This document shows positions 35,598-44,915 of a stretch of 64,000 nucleotides of DNA, in pieces. This DNA comes from Pseudomonas sp. DNDY-54 (GTDB lineage Bacteria; Pseudomonadota; Gammaproteobacteria; Pseudomonadales; Pseudomonadaceae): NCBI RefSeq assembly GCF_019880365.1, contig NZ_CP082271.1:1054001-1118000 (forward strand), in the 5' to 3' direction. The first letter of the stretch is position 1; every line of letters begins with the position of its first letter. The notes beneath the pieces are model-generated. The model saw only the letters and a list, made by a program, of their open reading frames with translations. It searched no databases and was not told the DNA's origin. A program made the translations under genes and the position numbers.

Positions 35598-37658
35598 TTA
35601 TTGCGGTTCCGAATTGAAGCGGCGTTCAAAACGCAGGGATTGCCGGAGCAGAGCGGCTAGCTCGGCTGCCGGCAGTGGTTTGCTGTAGTAATACCCTTGG
35701 CCTTCGTTGCAGCCTTCGTCGATCAGGTAGCGTTCCTGCTCCGCGGTTTCGACGCCCTCGGCGATGACCAGCATGCCTAGGCTCTTGCCCAGCTGGATGA
35801 TGGCCCTGACGATGGTTGTGTCGCCTTCATCGGCTGGCATGTCGCGAACGAAGCTTTTGTCGATCTTGATCTTGTCCAGCGGCAGGCTCTTCAGATAGCT
35901 GAGCGAAGAATAGCCCGTGCCAAAGTCATCGATCGCAATCAGCGCGCCGGAGCGACGCAGGCTGTGCAGGTTGTGTGTGGCGGCGGCGATGTCTTCCATC
36001 AGGCCGGTTTCCGTGACTTCCAGCTCCAGTGTTTCCGGCGGAAGGCGATGCGTCTTGAGCAGATTGCTGATCATCAGCGGAAGCTCGGCATGGTGCAGTT
36101 GAACGGTCGACAGATTGACCGCCATGCGCAGCTCGCTGAAGCCTTGCTGGTGCCATTCGCTCAACTGCCGGCAGGCTTGGTCCAGCACCCATTCGCCAAT
36201 GGCGATGATGCTGCCGTTCTGCTCGGCGAGCGGGATGAAAATATCGGGCGGAACCATCTTCCCGCTCGGGTGCGACCAGCGTAGCAGCGCTTCGACGCCT
36301 GTGATGCGCTTCAGCTGGTAGTCAATCTGCGGCTGGTAGACCAGATGAAACTCGCCACGCTTTACGGCTTCAGCCAGGTCGTTCTGCAATTCCCGGCGCG
36401 TTCGCATTTCACTGTCGATGCTCGCCACGTAGAACTGATAGCGATTGCGCGAGCGATTTTTGGCCAGTGTCATCGTCTGCTCGGCTTTCTGTAGCAGCTT
36501 CTCCGTGTTGTCGCCGTCTTCGGGGTACAACGTGATGCCAATGGTGGCGCGCAACCGGATGTGCTGATCATCCAGCGTGACCGGTCGCTCCAGGTCGTCG
36601 AGTACCTTCTGCGCCAGCTCCGCGGCTTCGTACGGCTGTTCGAAGCCGAACAGCACCAGTACAAACTGGTCGCCCCCCAGGCGGGCAAGCGCTCCGACAC
36701 GACCGCTCAGGCTGCGCAGGCGATCCGCCAGCGCAACCAGCATGCGGTCGCCGTTCTGATAGCTGAACTGTTCGTTCACGCCTTTGAAGTCATCCAGGCC
36801 GAGGCAGAGCACGGCCACGCGGCGCTGCAATCTGGCCGCTTCGCCGAGAATGTTGTCGAGCTGTTGCTGGAGTTGTTGGCGATTGGGTAGGCCGGTCAGC
36901 GAGTCGTACTGAGTCATCCGTTGCAGGCTGCTCTCTGCGGCATGGCGCAGCTGCATGTTGTGCTCGATGGATGCGAGCAGACCGTTCGCTGTCTCGACCC
37001 ATAGACCCAGCTCGTTTCGCTCATGCCCCTTTGGCATCGGCAATGAGTGCTCGCCTGGACGGCCCGGATTGATGCGGGACATATGCTCGATAAGCTTGGT
37101 CAACGGGCGCGTCAGCAGCCACTCGTAGATCAGGTAGAGCAGCAGGCCCAACACCAGGGCCCGCAGAATGCCGACCACGAAGATTACCGCCGAATCGCTG
37201 ATGAACTCTTCGCCATACGGCGCGGTGTCGAGCGTGATACGCAGATCGCCATAGTATTCGTTGTACGGCGGGCGGCCGATCAGCGGAATGCTGAAATCCT
37301 GGTCGCGGCCAAGTACCGGATCGGTAAGCCAGCGAGAGGGGGCTGGCATGAGTGGGCGGGATTTGGACGCGAGGGGTTCGTCGCCCGGATGCCCGATTGA
37401 TGCCTTGCGAATCGACTCGTGCTGGAACAGCCCTTCCATGACCTGCGCGCCCATTTCCCGGTCCAGGCTGTAGATCGCCTGCGTAGAAGGATCACGGGTC
37501 ATGCGCAGGATTCGCTGGGCCTCCGCAGCGATCAACTGGCGGGTTTTGTAGGCATCGAAAACAATTTGCGCGCAACTCAGTACCAGCCCAACGGCCAGCG
37601 CTGACAGCAGAACGATACGAAGCAATTTCCGCGACAGGCTGTTGCGCAATGCGGTCAA
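35598..37658 (-). CDS. bifA: Cyclic-di-GMP phosphodiesterase BifA (degenerate GGDEF plus EAL)
   Basis: A 686-residue protein using a TTG start at 37658 (MTALRNSLSRKLLRIV), chosen because AAGGAA lies five bases before it; the frame runs upstream to 37694 without a ribosome site. TM1 about 7-30, periplasmic domain to about 155, TM2 about 155-178. The GGDEF loop is GGDQF, so it should not make c-di-GMP. The EAL domain is complete: EALLRW, NLS, EVTETGLME, DDFGTGYSSLSYL, KIDKSFV, EGVE. BifA lowers c-di-GMP, favouring swarming over biofilm. Confidence 0.92.
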   Translation of the reverse strand: MTALRNSLSRKLLRIVLLSALAVGLVLSCAQIVFDAYKTRQLIAAEAQRILRMTRDPSTQAIYSLDREMGAQVMEGLFQHESIRKASIGHPGDEPLASKSRPLMPAPSRWLTDPVLGRDQDFSIPLIGRPPYNEYYGDLRITLDTAPYGEEFISDSAVIFVVGILRALVLGLLLYLIYEWLLTRPLTKLIEHMSRINPGRPGEHSLPMPKGHERNELGLWVETANGLLASIEHNMQLRHAAESSLQRMTQYDSLTGLPNRQQLQQQLDNILGEAARLQRRVAVLCLGLDDFKGVNEQFSYQNGDRMLVALADRLRSLSGRVGALARLGGDQFVLVLFGFEQPYEAAELAQKVLDDLERPVTLDDQHIRLRATIGITLYPEDGDNTEKLLQKAEQTMTLAKNRSRNRYQFYVASIDSEMRTRRELQNDLAEAVKRGEFHLVYQPQIDYQLKRITGVEALLRWSHPSGKMVPPDIFIPLAEQNGSIIAIGEWVLDQACRQLSEWHQQGFSELRMAVNLSTVQLHHAELPLMISNLLKTHRLPPETLELEVTETGLMEDIAAATHNLHSLRRSGALIAIDDFGTGYSSLSYLKSLPLDKIKIDKSFVRDMPADEGDTTIVRAIIQLGKSLGMLVIAEGVETAEQERYLIDEGCNEGQGYYYSKPLPAAELAALLRQSLRFERRFNSEPQ

Positions 37659-37849
37659 AAGAATTTCCTTTTTCCGAGCCGGTGCCCAGCGCAAGTATTG
37701 GTCGTCATAGTGGAGGCGTCAAAGGCGGGACAGTGCTTATAAGGCAAAATGTAATCACAACCCGTGACGGTTAGCAGAGGCTTGTTCCTGTCGTTCCTGC
37801 GGCCGAGTGAACGCATGGAAGCCTCATTCTAGACAGCTTTTGGCGATAA

Positions 37850-38491
37850 TTAAATGACTTGTGACTGGTTAGTCACCGGCGCGGTCTCCTTGACCTCGCA
37901 GCCCCTGATGACCATACGAATAATTGTTTCGGCGGCGGCTTCATAATCCGCGTCATCGAGCGTCGCCTTGCCTGTCACCGCGGAAATCTGCCAGTCGAAG
38001 TCGGCGTAGGTCTGGGTCGCTGCCCAAATACTGAACAGCAGGTGGTTGGGGTCCACCTTTGCCATCAGCCCCTGGTCGATCCAGCCCTGGATACGGGCAA
38101 CGTTGTGGCTGGCCTGAGCATTTAGCTGCGCCGCCCGCTCGGCTGGCAGATGCGGCGCACCGTGCATGATCTCGCTGGCAAACACCTTAGAGGCGCAGGC
38201 GTGCTCACGGGAAATGCGGATTTTGGTGCGGATATAGGCGCGGAGCACATCAGCCGGTTCGCCAGGCTGATTGAACGGAGCAGATGCCTGCAGCAGCGGC
38301 TCGACGATGCTGTCGAGCACCTCACGGTAGAGGTTGTCCTTGCTCTTGAAATAGTAATAAACGTTGGGCTTTGGGAGCCCGGCGCGGTCGGCAATGTCGC
38401 TGGTCTTGCTGGCGGCGAATCCCTTCTCGGCGAATTCTTCGCTCGCAGCGCGCAGGATCAGTTCTTTGTTGCGCTCACGGATACTGGACAT
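37850..38491 (-). CDS. TetR-family regulator, RutR-like
   Basis: A 213-residue repressor from ATG 38491 (MSSIRERNKELIL). The TetR HTH lies at about 8-55 (ILRAASEEFAEKGFAASKTSDIADRAGLPKPNVYYYFKSK in segments). The C-terminal domain (ACASKVFASEIMHGAPHLP, LFSIWAATQTYADFDWQIS) is of the YcdC/RutR type. E. coli RutR controls pyrimidine and purine degradation and binds TTGACCA-N2-TGGTCAA; uracil or thymine relieves binding. Sites of that architecture lie before the purine permease (52998) and xdhA (61481, 61504), so it probably governs them. It is adjacent to the porin/permease genes. Confidence 0.85.
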   Translation of the reverse strand: MSSIRERNKELILRAASEEFAEKGFAASKTSDIADRAGLPKPNVYYYFKSKDNLYREVLDSIVEPLLQASAPFNQPGEPADVLRAYIRTKIRISREHACASKVFASEIMHGAPHLPAERAAQLNAQASHNVARIQGWIDQGLMAKVDPNHLLFSIWAATQTYADFDWQISAVTGKATLDDADYEAAAETIIRMVIRGCEVKETAPVTNQSQVI

Positions 38492-38815
38492 AGAGCCTGT
38501 TCGATTCACGGCCACCCAGGCGGGTGGCCTGCTGCGGCATGCTAGCACCGGGCTCGCAGGCGTCTCAAGGCAGCGACGCGCAACGAACTTCGGTGAAAAA
38601 AATGACTGAGGCCGCGGGCCTGGCAGTGGTCGGCGATCAGTAATGTAGCGCGCTACTCAACGAGGCCCGGCGCGTAAGAACTTCATGTCGGTGTAACGCT
38701 TGAGGCACAGCGCGGGTGCTTCGACCAACCGCCATCACAGCACGGCGAGGCACAACGTGATAACCATGCTCGACAGGGCGAACACCGCGAGATTTATGTC
38801 AGCGACAAACCAATG
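38492..38815. other. Intergenic region upstream of the TetR gene
   Basis: About 320 bases with no gene. It contains a perfect 12-base palindrome GTAGCGCGCTAC at 38645-38656, 154 bases before the TetR start, which could be an operator or a chance GC palindrome. Otherwise nothing recognised. Confidence 0.4.
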
Positions 38816-38847
38816 GAAGAAAGGCAGCCATTAGGCTGCCTTTCTTC
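38816..38847. terminator. Terminator of the porin gene
   Basis: A perfect 14-bp stem (GAAGAAAGGCAGCC with GGCTGCCTTTCTTC, loop ATTA) lies just behind the porin stop on the minus strand. It is symmetrical enough to work on either strand. Confidence 0.85.
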
Positions 38848-38862
38848 GTTCGTCGGGCTCTA

Positions 38863-39687
38863 TCAGAAGTGGGCTTTGACTAGCAGGCTGGCGGTGTTCT
38901 GGTCAGTGGGGCCCACAAAATTGCGGCTGACGAAACCGCCATCCTCAATGCCGTATTTGTCCGACCAGTAGTCATACTCGATACCGACGTAGAGCTTGCC
39001 CGGTTCGCCATCCAGCGCCTTGCCCAAGTCGTATTTAATCTGCGGGTTGATGTGCAGGTTTTTCGAGATGAAGTTGCCGCGCCGCTCAGAACCCGCGTCA
39101 TTAACGACCCAGTCGATGAAACCGTCGAAGAGGATGTCGGATTTGCCCACCGGGAACGTCAGCGCCCACGTCGGCGTAACCTGCCATTGGCCGCCTGGCT
39201 TGCCGGTAGTGCCGTCGGGTTTGCGGTAATAGACGTTGATGGCCAGACGGTCGAAGCCTGGCACCTCGAGGTCCACCGCCGGGCCGAGCAGGTAGTTCTG
39301 GTTCGGTACACCATTGGTGCTCTCGCCACGTTCGTAGGTTGCGGCGAGCAACACGTCCTTGATCGGGCCGAAACTCATCTCCTGGCCGCTGAGTTTGCCC
39401 AGCGAGAGGCGAGGACTGAACTCACCGTAGTAGGTGTGACCCTCTCCGCCTGACAGGCCGTTGTACCACTTGCTATCGACAAACAGGAACATGTCGCCCC
39501 AGTTCCAGCCACTAGCATGCTCGAAGGTGATGGTCTGCTGGATCTCGCCATCATCGATCTTGTAATCCTTGCCATACAGGTAGGACAGGCTGTTGTTCTG
39601 CCAGTGCAGCATGCCGTCAGCAAAGGCCGGGGCCGCGAACAGGCCGGCGGCTAGCGCCAGTGAGAGGGGTGCGAGTTTGAAGTTCAT
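38863..39687 (-). CDS. Tsx/OmpK-like outer-membrane nucleoside channel
   Basis: A 274-residue protein. Signal peptide about 1-23 (ends APAFA). The mature part resembles Tsx/OmpK: DGMLHWQNNSLSYLYGKDYKID, TFEHASGWNWGDMFLFVDSKWY, FGPIKDVLLAATYERG, and a terminal aromatic (VKAHF) as needed for barrel insertion. Members carry nucleosides or nucleobases across the outer membrane. It lies 78 bases behind a nucleobase permease gene in the same direction, so a role in purine uptake is likely. Confidence 0.85.
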   Translation of the reverse strand: MNFKLAPLSLALAAGLFAAPAFADGMLHWQNNSLSYLYGKDYKIDDGEIQQTITFEHASGWNWGDMFLFVDSKWYNGLSGGEGHTYYGEFSPRLSLGKLSGQEMSFGPIKDVLLAATYERGESTNGVPNQNYLLGPAVDLEVPGFDRLAINVYYRKPDGTTGKPGGQWQVTPTWALTFPVGKSDILFDGFIDWVVNDAGSERRGNFISKNLHINPQIKYDLGKALDGEPGKLYVGIEYDYWSDKYGIEDGGFVSRNFVGPTDQNTASLLVKAHF

Positions 39688-39765
39688 GCAGGTGCCCTTC
39701 GATTTTGTTGTTGTAAGGATGCGGGGTTGCGCCTGGCCTCGCCGCGGCCAGGCGCAGGCGGCGGA

Positions 39766-41265
39766 TCAGCCGGTGGGGGTCAGGTACTGATTGGGATCGC
39801 TGGTTGTAGCCTTGGACGTGGCTTGGGAGTAGTTCGGGATATTGACCGCCAGGGTGTTGGTGCCGATCGAGTCCTCGATCAGGTTGTCCGGATCGTATTC
39901 CTCCATTTCTTCCGGCTCGCGAGGCAGGAACAAGTTGAGCAGGATCGCGCTGAACGCACCGATGGTGATCGGCGAGCCGAAGATGTTCTTCAGGACTTCG
40001 GGCAGGTTGGTCAACACGTCTGGCACGGCAGCAACACCCAGCCCAAGGCCGAGCGAGATGGCCACGATAAGCATATTGCGACGATTCAGACCGGCTTCAG
40101 CGAGGATCTTGATGCCCGCGATGGCAACGGTGCCGAACATGATCAATGTCGCACCGCCGAGTACCGGCTTGGGCATCAGCTGCAGCACACCGCCGACGAC
40201 CGGGAACACGGCCAGCAAGATCAGAATGCCGGCGATATACAGCCCGACATGGCGACTGGCGACGCCGGTCAGCTGAATCACACCATTGTTCTGGCTGAAG
40301 GTGGTCATTGGCAGGCTGTTGAACGTAGCCGCCAGCAGCGAGCTGCAGCCGTCGCCGAGAATGCCGCCTTTGATCCGCTTCATGTACAACGGGCCTTTGA
40401 CCGGCTGACGCGAGATCATCGAGTTGGCCGTCAGGTCGCCGGCGGTTTCCAGCGGCGTGATCAGGAAAATCACCGCGATCGGAATAAAGGCCATCCAGTC
40501 GAAGGCAAAGCCGAACTTGAACGGCTGGGGAACGCTGACCGCAGGGAGCGTGGCGAGGCTCGAGAAATCCACCATGCCCATCATCCAGGCGGCCACGTAG
40601 CCCACCACCAGCGCAACGATGACGGCGGATAACCGCAGCAGTGGAATACCGAAACGATTGAGGACCACGATGGTACCCAGCACCAGGCCCGCCAATGCCA
40701 GATTGGGTAGCGCGCCGGGATTCTCGGCGCCATAGCCGCCTGCGATATCTGTCATCGACACTTTAATCAGCGACAACCCCATCAGGCTGATGATGGTGCC
40801 CGTCACCACGGGTGTGATGATCCGGCGCAACTTGTCGATGCAGCGGCTAACGGCAATCTCCACGAAGGCGGCGCAGAAGCTCACGCCGAACAGCGTGGCG
40901 AGGATGTCCTCCGGGCTACCGCCGCGATTCTTCACGATGAAACCGGCCGCCAGTATCACGCTAAGAAAGCCGAAGCTGGTGCCCTGCAGGCAAAGCATGC
41001 CGGCGCCGACCGGCCCGATGCGTTTCGCCTGAATAAAGGTGCCGATGCCCGAGACGAACAGCGCCATGCTGACCAGATAGGGAACGTAGTCGCCCAAGCC
41101 AAGCACGCTACCGATGATCAGCGTAGGTGTGATGACGCCGACGAAACTCGCCAGCACGTGCTGTATGGCGGCAAAAGTGGCGGGAACAGGACCCGGGCGA
41201 TCTTCGAGCTGATAGATCAGGTCCTGATTGGGAGCGTCACCGCTCCTGGGTTCGGTTGCGGTCAT
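39766..41265 (-). CDS. NCS2 nucleobase:cation symporter (xanthine/urate/uracil permease type)
   Basis: A 499-residue inner-membrane transporter with about 12-14 helices. Start ATG 41265 (MTATEPRSG) has a weak GGCAGG; an ATG at 41280 is the alternative. NAT-family elements: an N-terminal QHVLASFVG, the signature region FNSLPMTTFSQNNGVIQLTGVASRHVG, and TPLETAGDLTANS with the functional Glu. A glutamate/aspartate-rich loop precedes the tail. Purine specificity is inferred from the neighbours. A TTGTGCACAA operator lies 150 bases upstream. Confidence 0.88.
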   Translation of the reverse strand: MTATEPRSGDAPNQDLIYQLEDRPGPVPATFAAIQHVLASFVGVITPTLIIGSVLGLGDYVPYLVSMALFVSGIGTFIQAKRIGPVGAGMLCLQGTSFGFLSVILAAGFIVKNRGGSPEDILATLFGVSFCAAFVEIAVSRCIDKLRRIITPVVTGTIISLMGLSLIKVSMTDIAGGYGAENPGALPNLALAGLVLGTIVVLNRFGIPLLRLSAVIVALVVGYVAAWMMGMVDFSSLATLPAVSVPQPFKFGFAFDWMAFIPIAVIFLITPLETAGDLTANSMISRQPVKGPLYMKRIKGGILGDGCSSLLAATFNSLPMTTFSQNNGVIQLTGVASRHVGLYIAGILILLAVFPVVGGVLQLMPKPVLGGATLIMFGTVAIAGIKILAEAGLNRRNMLIVAISLGLGLGVAAVPDVLTNLPEVLKNIFGSPITIGAFSAILLNLFLPREPEEMEEYDPDNLIEDSIGTNTLAVNIPNYSQATSKATTSDPNQYLTPTG

Positions 41266-41354
41266 GAGTAAGCCTGCCATTCGTTATTGTTCGGTCATGG
41301 GCTTTCGAGGTTGCACGGACCTCTGTCACTGATCGCCGAAAAGTTGTTCGGACG

Positions 41355-41371
41355 GTCAGGATGTGCCTGAC
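41355..41371. promoter_or_regulatory. Palindrome upstream of the NCS2 permease
   Basis: GTCAGG-N5-CCTGAC has perfect 6-base arms and lies 90 bases upstream of the permease start. It may be an operator of an unassigned regulator; it differs from both repeated motifs of the island. Confidence 0.35.
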
Positions 41372-41414
41372 TATAACAACCTGTGAACAGGCTTTTAAAC
41401 AATTAATTTGCAAA

Positions 41415-41424
41415 TTGTGCACAA
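41415..41424. promoter_or_regulatory. TTGTRYACAA operator, site 1 (permease promoter)
   Basis: TTGTGCACAA inside the longer palindrome AATTGTGCACAATT (41413-41426). Same pattern as the sites at 49623, 49791, 53037 and 53166. Proposed ligand: the GntR/FCD regulator encoded at 53274. Confidence 0.55.
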
Positions 41425-41485
41425 TTCTGCCGAGCGACAGCTGAGCCAGAAGCCGCCCTTGGCCAGCAGGGCTGTCCCGTCGGGC

Positions 41486-43036
41486 TCAGCGCTTGGCTAG
41501 CAGTTCCTGGGCGACGTTTTCGGCGAGGCCCGCGCCGGCTTCGCTCATGGTCAGGTAGGTGTGATCGGCGCCGGCTTGCTCAATTTGCTGGGCGATGTCT
41601 TCATACATGGCGTGCGAGACGATCAACCCAGCGAAGCCTTTGCCGCGAAGTTTGCGGGTTGAAATGATCTTGGCCTCGGCGTCATTCATCGCCAGGATCA
41701 CTGCCTCGACGTTGTTCATCTCCAGGCTCTCCCAGAACATCTGGTCTTCGGCGTCGCCGAAAAGCACGTTCCGGCCGCGTTCGCTGCTCTTCTCAACCGT
41801 GACGGGATCGGAGTCGAGGCTGACCAGGCGCCAGCCTTTACCTTGCAGGTGATCGTAGGCGGCACGCCCAGTGCGCCCCATGCCCATGATCAGAATCTGC
41901 GCATCGCCCAGCGAGACCGGCTGTTCGTCGGGGTGGCGGATGTTGCGCTCGAGGGGAATCAGCCGTTTGGCGAGTCGATCGTATAACGGGTGGGAAATAC
42001 GGTTGAGTTGAGCGGAAATCACGAACGACAGTGCGACGGTGATTGCCAGCGGCGTCAGCCACGCAGGCAGCACCACGCTGGCGACGATCAGACCGAACTC
42101 GCTGTAGTTGGTCAGGCTGGACGCGCTGAGAAAGGCGCTGCGCGCGCGCAGGCGGAACAGTAGAAAGAGGAAGAAAAACAGCGCGCCTTTAAGTGGCAAG
42201 AGCAATGCCACCGCGCCGGCGAAGAGCATGGCGCTCATGTCTGGCAAGCCGCCGATGCCGATCTGCAGGAAAAAGCCGACCAGAAAGACTTCCTTGATCG
42301 CCCATAGTGAGTTGGATAGCTCAGTGGCGCGCTTATGCTTGGCCAGCATCGCGCCGAATGCCAGCGCACCCAGTTCAGAGCTGAGGCCGACATATTCGAA
42401 GCCGAGACCACCCGCGACCAAGGCCAGCATCAGGCCCAACAGCACCATCAATTCCTCATGGCCGCTGTGATCAAGCAGGCGGAACAGCAGAGGACGCAGC
42501 AGCGGCAGGCCGAACACCAGCAGGGCCCAGGCCGACGGTACCTTGCCGCTGGCGATGCTCATCACCACCAGTGCAATCAAGTCCTGGATGATCAGCACGC
42601 CGATGGCGACCCGCCCATGGAAGGCTCGTAGCTCGCGCTTGCCTTCAAGGACCTTCGCGGCCAGCACGGTGCTGGAGAACGACAGCGCAATCGCCAGCAG
42701 CAGGCTTTCGCGGAAACTGATGTCGAGGAAGACCAGAGTGGCGGGCAGAACGACAAGGCTGGAAATGCCGAAGTGCAGCAGGCTGCCGCCTATCACCTCG
42801 CGCCGCACCAGGTTGCCCAGTTTGAGCTTCAGCCCGACGGTGAACAGCAAGAGCAGCACGCCCAGGTGCGCGAGGTGCTCGAGGATCACGCTGTCGGTGG
42901 GGCCAACGCCGAAATAATCACCGAATCCGGCAAGGGCGAAACCCGCGCACAGGTAGCCAATCAGCGGCGGGAGTCCTATCGCACGCGCCGCAAGGCCGAG
43001 GATGAACGCGAAAGCGATCCAGGTTGCTTCGATCAT
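41486..43036 (-). CDS. Monovalent cation:proton antiporter (CPA2, with TrkA-N domain)
   Basis: A 516-residue protein. About 12 hydrophobic helices (1-385) start IEATWIAFAFILGLAARAIGLPPLIGYLCAGF and include the exchanger core ALSFSSTVLAAKVLEG and GVLIIQDLIALVV (Asp of the QD motif). A cytoplasmic RCK/TrkA-N domain follows with a nucleotide loop ILIMGMGRTGRAAYDHL and VSLDSDP. Resembles YbaL/KefB-like K+/H+ systems. It lies between two purine permease genes but has no evident role in purine use. Confidence 0.92.
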   Translation of the reverse strand: MIEATWIAFAFILGLAARAIGLPPLIGYLCAGFALAGFGDYFGVGPTDSVILEHLAHLGVLLLLFTVGLKLKLGNLVRREVIGGSLLHFGISSLVVLPATLVFLDISFRESLLLAIALSFSSTVLAAKVLEGKRELRAFHGRVAIGVLIIQDLIALVVMSIASGKVPSAWALLVFGLPLLRPLLFRLLDHSGHEELMVLLGLMLALVAGGLGFEYVGLSSELGALAFGAMLAKHKRATELSNSLWAIKEVFLVGFFLQIGIGGLPDMSAMLFAGAVALLLPLKGALFFFLFLLFRLRARSAFLSASSLTNYSEFGLIVASVVLPAWLTPLAITVALSFVISAQLNRISHPLYDRLAKRLIPLERNIRHPDEQPVSLGDAQILIMGMGRTGRAAYDHLQGKGWRLVSLDSDPVTVEKSSERGRNVLFGDAEDQMFWESLEMNNVEAVILAMNDAEAKIISTRKLRGKGFAGLIVSHAMYEDIAQQIEQAGADHTYLTMSEAGAGLAENVAQELLAKR

Positions 43037-43354
43037 CGATCAGTCCTTCAGCAGTCGGTGCGGGGCGCAGGGAGGCGGGGCATTTTAACGACGATGCACG
43101 GCTTGTCGAGTGCCGCGGTGCAGCGGAAAAAAGCAAGCCCGCACATGGCGGGCTTGCTGTTCACTTAAACGGTAACGGCTCGCGGGGCGCTTCTGATTTT
43201 TGGGCGCGCCGTATCCCGCATTCGCCGCGGGGGGGGAGCGCCCACAGGACTGGTGTGAATCTGTTGTTTTCGTGGGAGGCCCGACCTCGGGGCAAACTTG
43301 CTTAAGTAAACAGCGTTGCGCGCGTGACGGGCTTGCTTGCAACGAGCGGCACCG
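43037..43354. other. Intergenic region between the antiporter and permease genes
   Basis: 318 bases without a gene. It holds the permease terminator (43126-43158). The remainder, including a GC-rich stretch near 43210-43240, shows nothing recognisable. Confidence 0.5.
43126..43158 (-). terminator. Terminator of the second NCS2 permease gene
   Basis: On the minus strand an 11-bp stem (AGCAAGCCCGC / GCGGGCTTGCT, 43132-43142/43148-43158) is followed by six Ts. It lies about 200 bases behind the permease stop. Confidence 0.85.
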
Positions 43355-44701
43355 TCAGCGGTGAGCACCGGTCAAGGCATGGCGCTCGGGTCCGACAAGT
43401 ACGTTGAACAGCAGGTTGAGGCTTACCGCGCTGATGGTCGCCACCGCAATGCCGCTGTGGGTGATCGGTTCCATCCAATGCGGCAAATGTGCGAAGAACT
43501 CGGGACGCACCACAGGCACCATGCCAAGACCGATGCTTACCGCGACCAGCAGCTGGTTGCGACGGTCACCGATGTCGGCTTCCTGCAAGATCTTGATGCC
43601 GGTGGCCGCTACCATGCCAAACATGGCGATACCTGCGCCGCCAAGCACGGCGGCAGGAATCGAGGCGACCATGAACGCAGCTTTGGGCAGCAGACTCAGG
43701 CTAATCAGGAACAATCCGGCAATAGCAGTGACGTAACGGCTGCGTACGCCCGTCATCTGCACCAGGCCGATGTTCTGAGCGAAGGACGAATGGGTGAAGG
43801 TGTTCATGAAGCCGGCGAAAAAGGTTGCGCCGGCATCGCATAACAGCCCGCGACGCAGTTGCTTGGGATCGACGTCCTGCCCGGTGATCTTGCCCAGCGC
43901 GAGAAACATCCCGGCGGATTCGACGAAGATGATCACGACCACCAGACACATCGACAGGATCGGCGCGAGCAGGAACTGCGGCGCGCCAAAGTGATTTGGC
44001 GTGACCACCTGGAACGCCGGCGCCGCGCTGATGCCGGACAGGTCGACCATGCCCAGGCTGCCGGCTAGCACGTAACCCAGCGCCATGCCGACCAACACCG
44101 AGACATTGACCCAGAAACCGCGCATGAACTGGTTGATCAGCAGAATCACGGCGAGTACGGCTGCAGCAACGCCAAGATAGGGCAGGGCACCGAATTGCCC
44201 GGTGCCGCTGCCGCCACCCGCCCAGTTCACCGCAACCGGAAACAGCGACAGGCCGATGGCGGTAATCACCGTGCCGGTCACCAGCGGCGGGAATAGCCGG
44301 ACGATCTTGCACACGAACGGGGCGATCAACAGCCCGAAGAAGCCGGCAGCGATGGTCGCGCCGAAAATCCCGGTCATGCCCACGCCCGGCATCCCGGCCA
44401 TCACCACCATGCTGCTGACCGCCGCGAAGCTGGCCCCCATCATCACCGGCATACGGATGCCCACCGGACCGATGCCCAAGGACTGCACGAGCGTGGCAAC
44501 GCCGGCCACCAGCAAGTCGGCATTGATCAGAAACGCGATTTCGTCCCTTGATAGCCCAGCGGCCTGGCCCACGATCAGCGGGACGGCGACAGCCCCGCCG
44601 TACATCAGCAGCACGTGCTGGAAACTCACCAGCAGCATCTGCAGCAAGGGCAGCCGCTTATCGGTGGCTGGCGCGGTTTCCCGCTCGGTCACATCGTTCA
44701 T
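43355..44701 (-). CDS. NCS2 xanthine/uric acid permease
   Basis: A 448-residue inner-membrane symporter from ATG 44701 (MNDVTERE; GAGG 8 bases before). Hallmarks: QHVLLMYGGAVAVPLIVG with the conserved His, FVESAGMFLALGKITG with the functional Glu, and the NAT signature NTFTHSSFAQNIGLVQMTGVRSRYV. Closer to bacterial xanthine/urate carriers (XanQ/UacT/PucJ) than the other NCS2 protein. It lies downstream of puuD, separated by a terminator. Urate or xanthine is the likely substrate. Confidence 0.9.
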   Translation of the reverse strand: MNDVTERETAPATDKRLPLLQMLLVSFQHVLLMYGGAVAVPLIVGQAAGLSRDEIAFLINADLLVAGVATLVQSLGIGPVGIRMPVMMGASFAAVSSMVVMAGMPGVGMTGIFGATIAAGFFGLLIAPFVCKIVRLFPPLVTGTVITAIGLSLFPVAVNWAGGGSGTGQFGALPYLGVAAAVLAVILLINQFMRGFWVNVSVLVGMALGYVLAGSLGMVDLSGISAAPAFQVVTPNHFGAPQFLLAPILSMCLVVVIIFVESAGMFLALGKITGQDVDPKQLRRGLLCDAGATFFAGFMNTFTHSSFAQNIGLVQMTGVRSRYVTAIAGLFLISLSLLPKAAFMVASIPAAVLGGAGIAMFGMVAATGIKILQEADIGDRRNQLLVAVSIGLGMVPVVRPEFFAHLPHWMEPITHSGIAVATISAVSLNLLFNVLVGPERHALTGAHR

Positions 44702-44876
44702 GCAAAACACCTCGGACGCTTTTGTTATTGGAGGGTCGCGACGGCCCCGCTGAACGTGCGGGGCTGTTAATGGTGGTGGAGTTCTATTTGGGCCGCACCG
44801 CTTTCAGCGGTGCAATGGCTGGCTGATTTCCTGGCTCGTCTGTTTGCTCGATTGCCCCATGCCGAATTGGAGGGCG

Positions 44877-44904
44877 AAAAAAAGCCGCGCTCGAAAGCGC
44901 GGCT
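44877..44904 (-). terminator. Terminator of the puuE-uraD-alc-allA-puuD operon
   Basis: A 9-bp stem (AGCCGCGCT / AGCGCGGCT) with a 4-base loop, followed on the minus strand by a T-run, just behind the puuD stop. Confidence 0.85.
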
Positions 44905-44915
44905 GCTGGCAGCGA

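Noticed and set aside
37861..37880. GTGACTGGTTAGTCACC palindrome as a TetR operator
   Set aside because: It lies within the last codons of the TetR gene and does not match the boxes found before purine genes.
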